From: Chitinophagales bacterium | GTDB taxonomy: Bacteria > Bacteroidota > Bacteroidia > Chitinophagales > Chitinophagaceae | DNA length: 64,000 nucleotides | Reading direction: 5' to 3' | Assembly (NCBI GenBank): GCA_020636505.1 | Contig: JACJXR010000009.1 | Span: forward strand, 39,362-103,361 | Shown here: positions 35,126 to 44,225 of the stretch, in pieces | Numbering within the stretch: the stretch's first letter is position 1 | How the letters are laid out: each line of letters starts with the position of its first letter | Notes under the pieces: model-generated | The model's database searches: none | The model's input: only the letters and a program-made list of their open reading frames with translations | What the model was told of the DNA's origin: nothing | Made by a program: the position numbers and the translations under genes

Positions 35126-35872
35126 ATGAACAATTACGATCAAAATCAATTTAGCGATTATACTGTAGTAGACAGTAAAACCGGTACCCGTTCACTGTCC
35201 AAAACATTCATGGCCAATGTGTTCATGTGGATGTTTGCAGCACTGGGTGTATCGGCATTCATGGCATATCTATTTGCCAACAACGATTATTTGATGAGCT
35301 TCCTTATAGGTGAAACCGGCTTATCCATGTTCGGGTACATTGTGATGTTTGCGCCATTGGGTTTTGTGATGTTGATGTCTTTCGGCTTCAACAGACTATC
35401 GGCACCTGCACTTACAGGAGTATTTCTGCTTTACGCGGCCATAAACGGGATATCGTTCAGTTTCTTATTGAAGGCGTTTAGTGATGCCTCAATAATCGGA
35501 TGTTTCGCCTCAGCCGCAGCAATGTTCGGCATCATGGCTGTTATGGGTTATACAACAGACCAAGACCTTACCAAGTTTGGTAGAATAATGATGATGGGTG
35601 TTATCGGTATTTTGATAGCAAGTGTCATCAACTGGTTCTTGGGTAGTTCGGGTTTGGATTATCTGATAAGCATCATCGGTGTTGCTGTATTTACAGGCCT
35701 TACGGCTTATGACGTGCAAAAGCTGAAGCATATAGGTATGGGAGCCGAAATGGAAGGTCTGCCAGCGGTTAGTACGAAGAAGATGGCCATCTTCGGTGCA
35801 TTGAACCTTTATCTGGATTTCATTATGATATTCATCTTCTTGCTTAGATTGTTCGGAGGTAGGAGAGACTAA
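35126..35872 (+). CDS. Bax inhibitor-1 / YccA family membrane protein
   Basis: A 248-residue protein with seven hydrophobic segments, matching the TMBIM/BI-1 family. The acidic motif near the C-terminus typical of this family (LNLYLDFIMIFIFLLRLFGG) is present. Bacterial YccA and BsYetJ are membrane-protease-linked or calcium-leak proteins; the role here is not known. It is monocistronic, with a short GC-rich terminator. Confidence 0.93.
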   Translation: MNNYDQNQFSDYTVVDSKTGTRSLSKTFMANVFMWMFAALGVSAFMAYLFANNDYLMSFLIGETGLSMFGYIVMFAPLGFVMLMSFGFNRLSAPALTGVFLLYAAINGISFSFLLKAFSDASIIGCFASAAAMFGIMAVMGYTTDQDLTKFGRIMMMGVIGILIASVINWFLGSSGLDYLISIIGVAVFTGLTAYDVQKLKHIGMGAEMEGLPAVSTKKMAIFGALNLYLDFIMIFIFLLRLFGGRRD

Positions 35873-35898
35873 GCAAGCGATAAAATATATTATTCTAT

Positions 35899-35913
35899 GC
35901 CCCCTTGTGGGGC
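35899..35913 (+). terminator. terminator of the BI-1 gene
   Basis: GCCCC/GGGGC stem (35899-35903 with 35909-35913, loop CTTGT) followed by T7. Confidence 0.85.
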
Positions 35914-35918
35914 TTTTT

Positions 35919-36773
35919 TTATTGGTCTAAGAGAATAAACTCTACCGCTCCATTTGTTCTGTAGTTGCTCGCAATCTTTACGATATATAGGTTCTTGGGA
36001 GTGGTTATGACCATCTTGGCCGTACAAGGTGGCATGGAGCCTGTATGTTCTGCAATCATCTTTATACTATGTTTGCGGCCCGTTGAAGCGTCAAGCTGTA
36101 AGAGGTAAGTGATAGGTGTGTAGGATAGTTCCTTTTTGTAAAGAACGGTTTTGTCATCCACGTATAATGAGACAAGGTCGCCATCTACTTCGTTATCGTC
36201 AGTAATATCTATTTGTATGGAGTCGAGCTCAGAGGCTTCGATGTATATCTTATCTACTACGTTGGTGGCTCTTGTCAGCGCCTTGTCTTCAGAAGGTGGT
36301 TTCTTCACAACCGGTTTGGGAGTATGTGGAGTGTCGGTTAATGTTTTTTCCATCCATACCTTACTTGTTTGGCTTGTAAACAGTCCACCTGTGGCATTCT
36401 TCCATTTACCTACAAGTGTTATCTTACCGGTAATAGTTTCTAGCTTCAATTCGTAAGTCCCTTTGTCTCCATATCCACTTACGGTTTGATGAACCGTATC
36501 TTCTTCAACAATGTAAACGGTTGCATGTGCTTTATTGTATACGCCGCTAATGGTGAAACATTCGTAACGGTCGATGGAATTGAAATATTGGGTACGTATA
36601 CCTTTGATGAGCGAATCGTTGTAAACTTCTATATCGAACTTCAACCCATATTGGTTTCGATTGCTTTCCTTTCCATAAAAGCCTACCCAAGTACCGGAAA
36701 TGTCTTGACCGTATGTGGTTTCGCCACATAATACGTACGTCAATAAAAAGAGGAGTATGAATCGCAACACCAT
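35919..36773 (-). CDS. secreted hypothetical protein
   Basis: A 284-residue protein with a signal peptide ending TTYGQ. Residues 25-140 look like a lipocalin-like beta barrel (GTWVGFYGKESNRNQYGLKF), followed by a Pro/Lys linker (about 145-165) and a C-terminal beta domain (170-284) like those that bind surface ligands. ATG 36773 is chosen; TTG 36794 is in frame. No known function. Confidence 0.7.
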   Translation of the reverse strand: MVLRFILLFLLTYVLCGETTYGQDISGTWVGFYGKESNRNQYGLKFDIEVYNDSLIKGIRTQYFNSIDRYECFTISGVYNKAHATVYIVEEDTVHQTVSGYGDKGTYELKLETITGKITLVGKWKNATGGLFTSQTSKVWMEKTLTDTPHTPKPVVKKPPSEDKALTRATNVVDKIYIEASELDSIQIDITDDNEVDGDLVSLYVDDKTVLYKKELSYTPITYLLQLDASTGRKHSIKMIAEHTGSMPPCTAKMVITTPKNLYIVKIASNYRTNGAVEFILLDQ

Positions 36774-36807
36774 AACAGAAACGTGACTTGGCAATGATTA
36801 TTGCCTC

Positions 36808-36987
36808 TTATCTGTTCAATGCGTCGAATGAACCTTCTATTATCTCTTCAGACATTTCCTCTTCTTCGGCTTGTTGAGCTTTTTGAAGGGAGTCTGTGTT
36901 TTCTGTTGTGGTTTGACTACTGTCTTTTTTGTTATCGCCACATGCAGTGAACATAACTATGGCTGCAATGAAAACTAAATACTTCAT
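36808..36987 (-). CDS. small lipoprotein (59 residues)
   Basis: A short frame on the minus strand encodes 59 residues starting MKYLVFIAAIVMFTAC, with a clean lipobox (FTAC, C16). The mature part is very acidic, with a run of Glu (residues 41-44 and 47-51). The ATG at 36987 lies 9 bases after the lepA stop at 36997, so it is probably co-transcribed with lepA. I do not recognise a function. Confidence 0.75.
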   Translation of the reverse strand: MKYLVFIAAIVMFTACGDNKKDSSQTTTENTDSLQKAQQAEEEEMSEEIIEGSFDALNR

Positions 36988-36996
36988 AGTATAAAG

Positions 36997-38793
36997 TTAG
37001 TCTTCTAATTTCAGAACAGCCAAGAATGCCTCTTGTGGAACATCCACACTACCTATCTGACGCATACGCTTCTTACCTTCCTTCTGCTTCTCCAATAGTT
37101 TACGTTTACGGCTGATATCACCACCGTAACACTTGGCGGTAACGTCTTTACGCATTGCGGAAATGGTTTCACGAGCAATTATCTTGGCTCCAACAGCCGC
37201 CTGTATGGCTATCATGAACTGTTGACGTGGTAACAATTCTTTCAACTTTGCACATAGCTTACGACCGAAGTCTTGTGTACGGCTACGGTGTATCAATGCA
37301 CTCAATGCATCCACTTTATCTCCATTCAGTAGGATGTCCATTTTCACGATGTCGCTCTCACGATAGTCAAGCGGTTGGTAATCGAATGAGGCATAACCAC
37401 GCGTATTGGACTTAAGTTTATCGTAGAAATCGAATACTATCTCTGCAAGAGGCAGTTCAAATATCAGTTCAACACGAGTAGTAGTAAGGTAGTGCTGGTT
37501 GATGAGCATACCACGCTTACCTAAGCATAGGCTCATAACGTTACCGATATAGTCGGGTAGGGTGATTATCTGCGCACGGATGAAAGGCTCTTCGCAACGG
37601 TCAAGTGTTGAAGGGTCGGGCATCTCAGAAGGGTTATTTACTATTTTAGCTTTTTCCTTTTCTCTTGTCGTATATGCCCTAAAGCTAACGTTCGGAACAG
37701 TTGTGATAACCGTTTGGTTGAACTCACGCTCCAAACGCTCTTGGATGATCTCCATGTGCAACATGCCAAGGAAACCGCAACGGAAACCAAAGCCTAATGC
37801 CTGCGATGTCTCCGGCTCGAAAGTAAGTGAAGCATCATTCAATTGAAGCTTCTCCATACAGTCACGCAGCTCTTCAAAGTCGTCCGTCTCAACAGGGAAT
37901 ATACCGGCGAATACCATCGGCTTCACTTCTTCAAAACCTTTTACAGCATCTCTGTGCGGATTGGCAACAGTAGTGATGGTATCACCAACCTTTATCTCTC
38001 TTGCATTCTTAATACCTGTTATCACATAGCCCACATCACCGGTCTTGACCACGTTTTTAGGATTAAGACCAATTTTCAGTGTGCCTATCTCATCAGCATA
38101 GTACTCTTCGTCGGTATGATAAAACTTGATCTTTTCTCCTTTGTGTATGCTACCGTTAATGATACGGTAGTATGCAATTACACCTCTGAATGGGTTGAAC
38201 ACGCTATCAAATATCAATGCCTGTAATGGAGCATCAGGTTTGCCTTTCGGTGCCGGAATTCGTGCCACAACAGCTTGTAATATTTCTTCAATACCAATGC
38301 CGGATTTACCACTGGCATGAATGATGTCTTTTGGGTCGCAGCCGATAAGGTCTACTATCTGGTCGGTCACTTCCTCTATCATCGCACCATCCATGTCTAT
38401 CTTGTTGATGACAGGGATGATTTCAAGGTCATTATCCAATGCTAAGTATAGGTTGGATATGGTTTGTGCCTGTATACCTTGTGATGCATCTACAAGTAGT
38501 AGTGCGCCTTCGCATGATGCCAATGCGCGGGATACTTCGTAAGAGAAATCCACGTGACCCGGAGTGTCGATAAGGTTCAAGGTGTAATGCTGTCCATTCA
38601 GCTCATAATCCATCTGTATGGCATGGCTCTTGATGGTTATACCTTTCTCACGTTCCAGGTCCATGTCGTCAAGTACCTGGTTTTGCATTTCACGCTCAGT
38701 GATGGTTTTGGTGTGCTCCAAAAGCCTGTCAGCCAGGGTACTTTTACCGTGGTCGATGTGTGCGATTATGCAAAAATTCCTAATGTGTTCCAT
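36997..38793 (-). CDS. lepA: elongation factor 4 (LepA)
   Basis: A 598-residue translational GTPase that acts on stalled ribosomes. G1 motif AHIDHGKST is at 10-18, with DTPGHVDF, NKIDMDGA and the LepA-type C-terminal domain ending in KRKLLEKQKEGKKRMRQIG. The domain order matches E. coli LepA. A minus-7 box is 18 bases upstream. A small lipoprotein gene follows. Confidence 0.97.
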   Translation of the reverse strand: MEHIRNFCIIAHIDHGKSTLADRLLEHTKTITEREMQNQVLDDMDLEREKGITIKSHAIQMDYELNGQHYTLNLIDTPGHVDFSYEVSRALASCEGALLLVDASQGIQAQTISNLYLALDNDLEIIPVINKIDMDGAMIEEVTDQIVDLIGCDPKDIIHASGKSGIGIEEILQAVVARIPAPKGKPDAPLQALIFDSVFNPFRGVIAYYRIINGSIHKGEKIKFYHTDEEYYADEIGTLKIGLNPKNVVKTGDVGYVITGIKNAREIKVGDTITTVANPHRDAVKGFEEVKPMVFAGIFPVETDDFEELRDCMEKLQLNDASLTFEPETSQALGFGFRCGFLGMLHMEIIQERLEREFNQTVITTVPNVSFRAYTTREKEKAKIVNNPSEMPDPSTLDRCEEPFIRAQIITLPDYIGNVMSLCLGKRGMLINQHYLTTTRVELIFELPLAEIVFDFYDKLKSNTRGYASFDYQPLDYRESDIVKMDILLNGDKVDALSALIHRSRTQDFGRKLCAKLKELLPRQQFMIAIQAAVGAKIIARETISAMRKDVTAKCYGGDISRKRKLLEKQKEGKKRMRQIGSVDVPQEAFLAVLKLED

Positions 38794-38810
38794 ACGCTAA
38801 ATGAAGGCTG

Positions 38811-38818
38811 CAAAGGTA
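38811..38818 (-). promoter_or_regulatory. minus-7 promoter box of lepA (TACCTTTG)
   Basis: Exact TAnnTTTG match on the minus strand 17 bases before the lepA ATG. A TTTG (38833-38836) sits 14 bases further upstream, a little close for minus-33. Confidence 0.5.
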
Positions 38819-38876
38819 TGACATAAATAGCTCAAATAGCTATTTTTCGTAACAGAACACAAAACTGTATCAAATA

Positions 38877-39623
38877 TCAATAAACGTGCTGTCCGCCATT
38901 GATGGCGTAGTTGGCTCCTGTGATAAAACTGGTCTCTTTTGATGCCAAAAATGATACCAAATGGGCGATTTCTTCAGTACCGCCCAAACGGCCGACAGGG
39001 ATTTCGGCAACTATTTTGTTCCTATGCTCTTCAGGCACCGCCATTACCATATCGGTGGCTATATATCCGGGAGAAATTGTGTTTACAGTGATTCCTTTTT
39101 TGGCTACTTCCATGGCCAGTGTTTTGGTAAAGCCGTGCATACCCGCCTTCGCGGCACTGTAATTGGCCTGTCCAAATTGTCCTCGTTGACCGTTTACAGA
39201 TGATATATTGATGATCCTACCGTAGTTACGGTTTATCATTTGATTGATGACGTTACGTGTACAATTGAATACGCTATACAGGTTGGTTTGTAACACCGCA
39301 TCCCAATCTTCCATACTCATTTTCCTGAACTGCCCATCGCGAGTAATACCTGCATTGTTGACCAAAACATCTATCGGGCCAATCTCAGACTCAATATGCT
39401 GTACCATTGCTTCTACTTTGCCATAGTCGCAGACGTCTGCCTGATACATATCCATTTTATAGCCCTCATTCTGCATTTGGGCTTGCCATTTTTCCGCTTT
39501 GTCTTGGTTGTTATAGTTGGCTACAACATGAAAGCCGTCTTTTACAAGCCTTTTGCATATTGCTGTACCTAAGCCACCGGTACCACCTGTTACAAGTGCA
39601 ACGTACTTCTTATTGGTATCCAT
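38877..39623 (-). CDS. acetoacetyl-CoA reductase-like SDR (PhaB-like)
   Basis: A 248-residue short-chain dehydrogenase. TGGTGGLG is at 13-20, NNAGIT near 90, and the catalytic S-x-x-N-x-Y-x-x-x-K lies in ISSVNGQRGQFGQANYSAAKAG. The NGQRGQFGQ.NYSAAKAGMHGFTK string and the C-terminal GGQHVY are closest to PhaB acetoacetyl-CoA reductases, which make (R)-3-hydroxybutyryl-CoA. FabG (3-oxoacyl-ACP reductase) is the alternative. No phaA or phaC neighbours. Confidence 0.85.
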   Translation of the reverse strand: MDTNKKYVALVTGGTGGLGTAICKRLVKDGFHVVANYNNQDKAEKWQAQMQNEGYKMDMYQADVCDYGKVEAMVQHIESEIGPIDVLVNNAGITRDGQFRKMSMEDWDAVLQTNLYSVFNCTRNVINQMINRNYGRIINISSVNGQRGQFGQANYSAAKAGMHGFTKTLAMEVAKKGITVNTISPGYIATDMVMAVPEEHRNKIVAEIPVGRLGGTEEIAHLVSFLASKETSFITGANYAINGGQHVY

Positions 39624-39712
39624 CTCATTTCAATTAAGGGATTAAGAATAACTGTTACAACAATATAGTTGATTGTTATCGTTAATACAATCAGTGCAGG
39701 ATATTCTAAATA

Positions 39713-40192
39713 TTAATTTTTCTTGAGCAAGATATTGACTGTGGCTACCACGCCTTCCTCACGTCCTATGAAGCTTAGATGTTCGGTTGTCGTTGCTTTG
39801 ATGGATACATCGTCAATGCTCAAACTCAATATGTCTGCTATAGTTTGCTGCATTTGCGGAATGTGAGGTTTTATCTTAGGAGCTTGTAAGAGCAGGGTAG
39901 AGTCTACATTCACCAATGAATATCCTTTTTCTGAAATCAGCTTATAACAATGTGCCAGCAACTTTTTACTGTCAGCACCTTTGTATTGTGGGTCGGTATC
40001 CGGAAAATGAACGCCTATGTCTCCCAAAGCCAATGCACCCAACATGGCATCGCAAATGGCATGTAACAATACATCCGCGTCGGAATGTCCTACTGCGCCT
40101 TTGTCATGGGGTATCAAAATACCTCCCAACCAAAATTCGCGTCCTTCTTCCAATTGATGAAAATCTATTCCTTGTCCTATTCTGTATGACAT
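39713..40192 (-). CDS. ispF: 2-C-methyl-D-erythritol 2,4-cyclodiphosphate synthase
   Basis: A 159-residue IspF of the non-mevalonate isoprenoid pathway. The zinc-binding D-x-H at the N-terminus (GIDFHQL, about 9-12) and H42-S-D-A-D motif are present, with GDIGVHFPDTDPQYKGADS. Minus-strand, upstream of the PhaB-like gene (89 bases apart), downstream of a terminator for rplY-side transcripts. Confidence 0.95.
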   Translation of the reverse strand: MSYRIGQGIDFHQLEEGREFWLGGILIPHDKGAVGHSDADVLLHAICDAMLGALALGDIGVHFPDTDPQYKGADSKKLLAHCYKLISEKGYSLVNVDSTLLLQAPKIKPHIPQMQQTIADILSLSIDDVSIKATTTEHLSFIGREEGVVATVNILLKKN

Positions 40193-40221
40193 GGTTGTAA
40201 ATATAGTTTACCTAAATAAAA

Positions 40222-40242
40222 AACGCCCCGTTTAGGGGCGTT
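40222..40242 (-). terminator. terminator of rplY
   Basis: An 8-bp GC-rich stem (40222-40229 with 40235-40242, loop GTTTA) is followed on the minus strand by a T-rich run. It ends transcripts coming from rplY. Confidence 0.85.
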
Positions 40243-40269
40243 CTATTTTGAGTTGAATCAAATTCGAGA

Positions 40270-40899
40270 TTAAGCTTCTGCTGCAGGAGCTTCAGCACCT
40301 TCTTCTGTTGCAGCTTCATCACCTTCTCCTTCAGCACCTTCACCTGCCTGACGTAGGGCACGAGTGGTTACAACGGATGCTATCGGAATACGTGGAGAGT
40401 TCATCACTTCCATGTTCTCAGCAGGTACATCTTCAACACGGATATTACCACCCAATTTCAAGTTGTCGATGTTCACATCCAAATGCTCAACTAGGAACCT
40501 TGGGAAAGTACGAACTTTCAGAGAGTTAAGCTTGGTAACCAGACGACCACCGGCCTTAACACCTACAGGCTGACCTACGAAGTTCAATGGAATTTCAGCG
40601 ATAACTTTCTTGCCATCTACAAGCTCAAGGAAATCGATGTGGATCAAATCGTCTGTAACTACGTCGAATTGTAGGTCTTTGATGATGCTACGGTAGTTTT
40701 TACCGTCTATCTCAACCTCTGCAACCAAGAACTCAGGAGTGTAAACCAAGCCACGAACGGCCAATGGCTCAACTGCAAAGTGAACTGTTTCTTCACCACC
40801 GTACATAACGGCAGGAATGTTTCCTTCAGAACGAAGACGGCGCGTAGCTGCTTTACCGATATCGCTTCTGCGTGTACCTTTTAATTGGATACTTTTCAT
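40270..40899 (-). CDS. rplY: 50S ribosomal protein L25 (CTC type)
   Basis: A 209-residue L25 of the longer CTC form, with an N-terminal 5S-rRNA-binding domain (1-95) and a beta-rich C-terminal domain (95-180). The last 30 residues are an Ala/Glu-rich tail. Downstream of prs (160-base gap), a gene order common in bacteria. The gap between them holds a possible leader stem. Confidence 0.95.
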   Translation of the reverse strand: MKSIQLKGTRRSDIGKAATRRLRSEGNIPAVMYGGEETVHFAVEPLAVRGLVYTPEFLVAEVEIDGKNYRSIIKDLQFDVVTDDLIHIDFLELVDGKKVIAEIPLNFVGQPVGVKAGGRLVTKLNSLKVRTFPRFLVEHLDVNIDNLKLGGNIRVEDVPAENMEVMNSPRIPIASVVTTRALRQAGEGAEGEGDEAATEEGAEAPAAEA

Positions 40900-40915
40900 T
40901 GTTTATACTTTTTCA

Positions 40916-40960
40916 TTTCAACTCCGAGCGAATCATCCGGCGAACATCCGAAGGTTGAAA
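40916..40960 (-). promoter_or_regulatory. possible structured leader before rplY
   Basis: In the 160 bases between prs and rplY, TTTCAAC (40916-40922) pairs with GTTGAAA (40954-40960), closing a 31-base region. The arm sits 16 bases before the rplY ATG. It could be a leader hairpin, such as one for ribosomal-protein feedback, but no inner stem is convincing. Confidence 0.3.
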
Positions 40961-41059
40961 CATCTTTTAATAATCAGTCTTTCAAAGTTTGCCGCTACTA
41001 CGTAGTCGGGCCGGATTTTGTTGTTTAAACAAGTCGTTATAATAAAAGCCCTTCGGCTG

Positions 41060-42013
41060 TTATTTGTTCAAATTGCTGTGGATGAACAAGGAGCTTATCG
41101 ATTTGTTCTCGAAAGCATTCCTTATCGCAACCGCAAAAAGGTCGGCAGTTGACAACTGCTTTATCTTATCGCCCGCCTTTTCTTTGTCTATCGGAATGGT
41201 ATCACAAACCACCAATTCCTCAAGTTCTGAATTAGCTATGTTTTCGTAGGCCTTTCCACTCAACACAGGGTGTGTACAGAACGCTCTGACAGAAAGGGCT
41301 CCTTTTTCCTTCAATATGGTTGCCGCTTTACTTAAAGTACCCGCGGTGTCACATATATCGTCTATAAGAACCACATGTTTCCCCGTCACATCACCTATCA
41401 CCGTCATTGCAGCTACTTCGTTTGCACGCTTTCTTTGCTTGTCGCAAATAACCATGTCCACCTCAAAATACTTGGCCACCTCACGTACTCTGTTGGTACT
41501 ACCAACGTCTGGGGCCGCAAAGATAAGGTTTTCCATGTTAAGGTTTTCAATATATGGGATGAAAATTGCGGAACTATCCATGTGATCCACCGGAATATCG
41601 AAAAATCCTTGAATTTGAGGGGCGTGGAGGTCCATTGTGATGATCCTGTTAGCTCCTGATTTGGCCAAAAGGTTGGCTACAAGCTTGGAAGCGATAGACA
41701 CCCTCGGCTTGTCTTTTCTGTCCTGACGGGCATATCCGTAGTAAGGTATCACAGCCGTAATATATCCTGCAGAAGCACGTCTTGCGGCATCTATCATCAT
41801 CAGCAACTCCAATAAGTTGTCGGCAGGAGCGAAGGTGGATTGAACCAAGAAAACATAATCTCCCCTGATACTCTCGTTGAAAACAGGTTGAAACTCGCCG
41901 TCGCTGAATTGGTTGATGGTTAGTTTACCCAGTTTCTTACCGAATGCACCGGCGATTTTTTCTCCTAAATAGGTTGAGTTCCTACCTGCGAAGATCTTTA
42001 CGGATGATTGCAT
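41060..42013 (-). CDS. prs: ribose-phosphate pyrophosphokinase
   Basis: A 317-residue PRPP synthetase. Visible motifs are FSDGEFQPVFNESIRGDYVFLVQS at about 37-60, the YARQDRK region (about 97-103), and the PRPP-binding VLIDDICDTAGT (near 216). PRPP feeds nucleotide, His and Trp synthesis. A full two-box promoter is found directly upstream; a weak GGCT-type hairpin follows the stop. Confidence 0.97.
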   Translation of the reverse strand: MQSSVKIFAGRNSTYLGEKIAGAFGKKLGKLTINQFSDGEFQPVFNESIRGDYVFLVQSTFAPADNLLELLMMIDAARRASAGYITAVIPYYGYARQDRKDKPRVSIASKLVANLLAKSGANRIITMDLHAPQIQGFFDIPVDHMDSSAIFIPYIENLNMENLIFAAPDVGSTNRVREVAKYFEVDMVICDKQRKRANEVAAMTVIGDVTGKHVVLIDDICDTAGTLSKAATILKEKGALSVRAFCTHPVLSGKAYENIANSELEELVVCDTIPIDKEKAGDKIKQLSTADLFAVAIRNAFENKSISSLFIHSNLNK

Positions 42014-42039
42014 GATATATTTTGAGATAAATGAGTTGG

Positions 42040-42069
42040 CAAAGTTAGGTAAACGTTATGTTTATCAAA
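42040..42069 (-). promoter_or_regulatory. Bacteroidota-type promoter of prs
   Basis: On the minus strand TTTG (42066-42069) and TAACTTTG (42040-42047) are 18 bases apart. This is 26 bases before the prs ATG. Confidence 0.7.
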
Positions 42070-42077
42070 AGAAGAAT

Positions 42078-43472
42078 TTACTTTTCGCCGTGTTTCTTTT
42101 GAATAGTATCCCAGCGACCATCCATCTCTTTGTAAAACTCACTGTTTGGCATATAGTATTCTTCGAATTCAGGCTTATATGTGGTTTCGAAAAACAGCTT
42201 GGTATATGCTTTAAAGCTCATTCGTTCGTAGTGAAGAACACCTTTATGCCTTTGATAGCTTTGGAGGATGTTCAGGGATACAAGCAGTAACAATATCACA
42301 CCGGCTGCGACTATTACAGGTTTGTTCTTTTTGGAGACATAAGCAAATGCCGCCGCAAGCGGAAAAGACATGATAGCCAAAGTTTCTATCAGACTACGTG
42401 CCCCAAAGCCTCCACCGTACCACCAATTCCACCAAGAGAAAACGATGTAGATATTTACGATGAGAAACAAAACAATGGGCAGTACAAACTGTTTGTATTG
42501 CTTTCTCAATGCGAGTAACCCAACCACTGCAACAAATGCCAAAGGCGTATAGATGAACCATCCTTTTTGGAAGCCGAACAAGCCTCTCCATATTCTCGGT
42601 TGGCTCCAGATAAAACCTTCATCAGGATAAGTGTCATATATCCAATATCCGGTAGTGTACTTCCAGTATCCGATTTGCAACATTATAACTCCCAGAAACA
42701 GTATTACACCCAATACTATATGCAATCGTTTTTGTGAGTAGAATGTCAATCTTTCTTTAAAAGTTGCAAGGTTATAAACTCCCCATAACAAAGGGACAAA
42801 AGTTACTACAATATTTGAAACCCTTGTAATGACTACCAATCCAAGCATCATAGCAAGTAGGTAGAGATACTTGTTTTTACCTGTCCGATATAGGCTATCA
42901 GTAAAATAGAGTACTGTTGAAAACTGGAAGAACGAATAGGGGTGAGCCATACCACCGTCAAAGACATTGTAATGGTAAAGGTTGGTCCCAAATGCAACAG
43001 CCAATAATGTAGCAGCAACAATATTCTCGTTATAGTATCTTTTCAGCAGACGTCTGAGCAGTACCAAGCCTATGACCGTCCAAAATACAGAGCTAAACAA
43101 CGTGCCATATTGATATGGCACACTATATCCATCAAAACTGTATTGTTTGAAGGTTAAGTTGTATGCATGTGCTATCAAAAAGAACGGAGCTTCTAGTATG
43201 GCAAGCCCTATTTGATAGCGGTTTACTTTTCTGCCTTTTTCAGTGCTATATATAGCATACCAATCACCGTTTAAGCTAGGACGATAGGTGCCGTTGATGA
43301 TGGGGTAGAATGCCAGGCTGTCGATGCTGTTGTATATAAATGCCGCAGGCAGATAAACGTGATAGCCTGATTTATCCCACTGAAACACTCTGTTTTTCCA
43401 GTTTTCAGAGGTATTGATTATGATGTAGGAACAAATAAATGCAAAAAGGATAATGACGGCACGCGACTTCAC
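42078..43472 (-). CDS. multi-pass membrane protein, GT-C glycosyltransferase-like
   Basis: A 464-residue protein with about ten hydrophobic segments and a periplasmic N-terminal loop rich in aromatic residues (WDKSGYHVYLPAAFIYN). The layout is like the ArnT/PMT or DUF2079-type glycosyltransferase families, but I see no proof of activity. The start codon is GTG. It sits between prs and the LutA-like gene without clear functional ties. Confidence 0.65.
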   Translation of the reverse strand: MKSRAVIILFAFICSYIIINTSENWKNRVFQWDKSGYHVYLPAAFIYNSIDSLAFYPIINGTYRPSLNGDWYAIYSTEKGRKVNRYQIGLAILEAPFFLIAHAYNLTFKQYSFDGYSVPYQYGTLFSSVFWTVIGLVLLRRLLKRYYNENIVAATLLAVAFGTNLYHYNVFDGGMAHPYSFFQFSTVLYFTDSLYRTGKNKYLYLLAMMLGLVVITRVSNIVVTFVPLLWGVYNLATFKERLTFYSQKRLHIVLGVILFLGVIMLQIGYWKYTTGYWIYDTYPDEGFIWSQPRIWRGLFGFQKGWFIYTPLAFVAVVGLLALRKQYKQFVLPIVLFLIVNIYIVFSWWNWWYGGGFGARSLIETLAIMSFPLAAAFAYVSKKNKPVIVAAGVILLLLVSLNILQSYQRHKGVLHYERMSFKAYTKLFFETTYKPEFEEYYMPNSEFYKEMDGRWDTIQKKHGEK

Positions 43473-43502
43473 TCTTTAAATATATGGATTGCTTAGCAAC
43501 CT

Positions 43503-44225
43503 TTATAGACCTGCTGCCAACACATCGGCAATATGCATGGTACGCATAGGCAGATTTTGCTTGTCTATATAGCCTTGAATGTGCATCAAGCAAGATACGT
43601 CAGTGCTTATCATGAGCTCTGCGCCTGAGTCTAAGGCACTCTGAACTTTGGTTTGTGCCATACCAACTGAGATGGGCTCGTATTTTACCGCAAAAGTTCC
43701 ACCGAATCCGCAACAAGTTTCCGCCTCTTTCATTTCAACTATTTCAAGCCCTTTTACATTGCTCAGCAGTTTGCGTGGTCCGCTTTTAATACCGCATTCG
43801 CGCAATGCACCACATGCGTCATGGTATGTGGCTTTGGCTTCAAAACTTGCGCCTACATCTTCCACTTTCAATATTTCGGTTAGAAACTCGGTGAATTCGT
43901 AAGCTCTTTTGCCCAACTTTTGCCCTGCTTTCAATTCTGTACTGCTGTCGAAAAGTCGCTCGTAAAAGTTGCGTACAAAACCGGTACATGAACCTGAAGG
44001 ACCAACAACATATTCTTCGCCCTGAAAGTCTTTGATGAATTTGCGTGCCACATCTCTGGATTCGTCCCAGTATCCGGCATTGAAGGCCGGTTGTCCGCAG
44101 CAGGTTTGTTTTGGATTGTAAGAAACTTCACAGCCCAATTTTTCAAGGACCTTTACCATGTTCATTCCTGTTTCAGGATAAAGCTGGTCTACGAAGCAAG
44201 GTATAAAGAGTTGTACTTTGGTCAT
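43503..44225 (-). CDS. LutA-like (Fe-S)-binding protein, CCG domains
   Basis: A 240-residue protein with two CCG domains (each with CCG motif: CCGQPAFNAG near 43, CCGFGG near 190), as in LutA/YkgE of lactate oxidation and in GlcF and HdrB. A CPG-like N-terminal VQLFIPCFVDQLYPE is also present. It could be part of lactate or glycolate utilisation, but LutB/LutC are not adjacent. The ATG overlaps the ribH stop (TAATG), suggesting translational coupling. Confidence 0.88.
   Translation of the reverse strand: MTKVQLFIPCFVDQLYPETGMNMVKVLEKLGCEVSYNPKQTCCGQPAFNAGYWDESRDVARKFIKDFQGEEYVVGPSGSCTGFVRNFYERLFDSSTELKAGQKLGKRAYEFTEFLTEILKVEDVGASFEAKATYHDACGALRECGIKSGPRKLLSNVKGLEIVEMKEAETCCGFGGTFAVKYEPISVGMAQTKVQSALDSGAELMISTDVSCLMHIQGYIDKQNLPMRTMHIADVLAAGL

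Noticed and set aside
39659..39677. AACAAT / ATTGTT inverted repeat between the PhaB-like gene and ispF
   Set aside because: Only 6-bp AT arms and no T-run; not enough to call a terminator.
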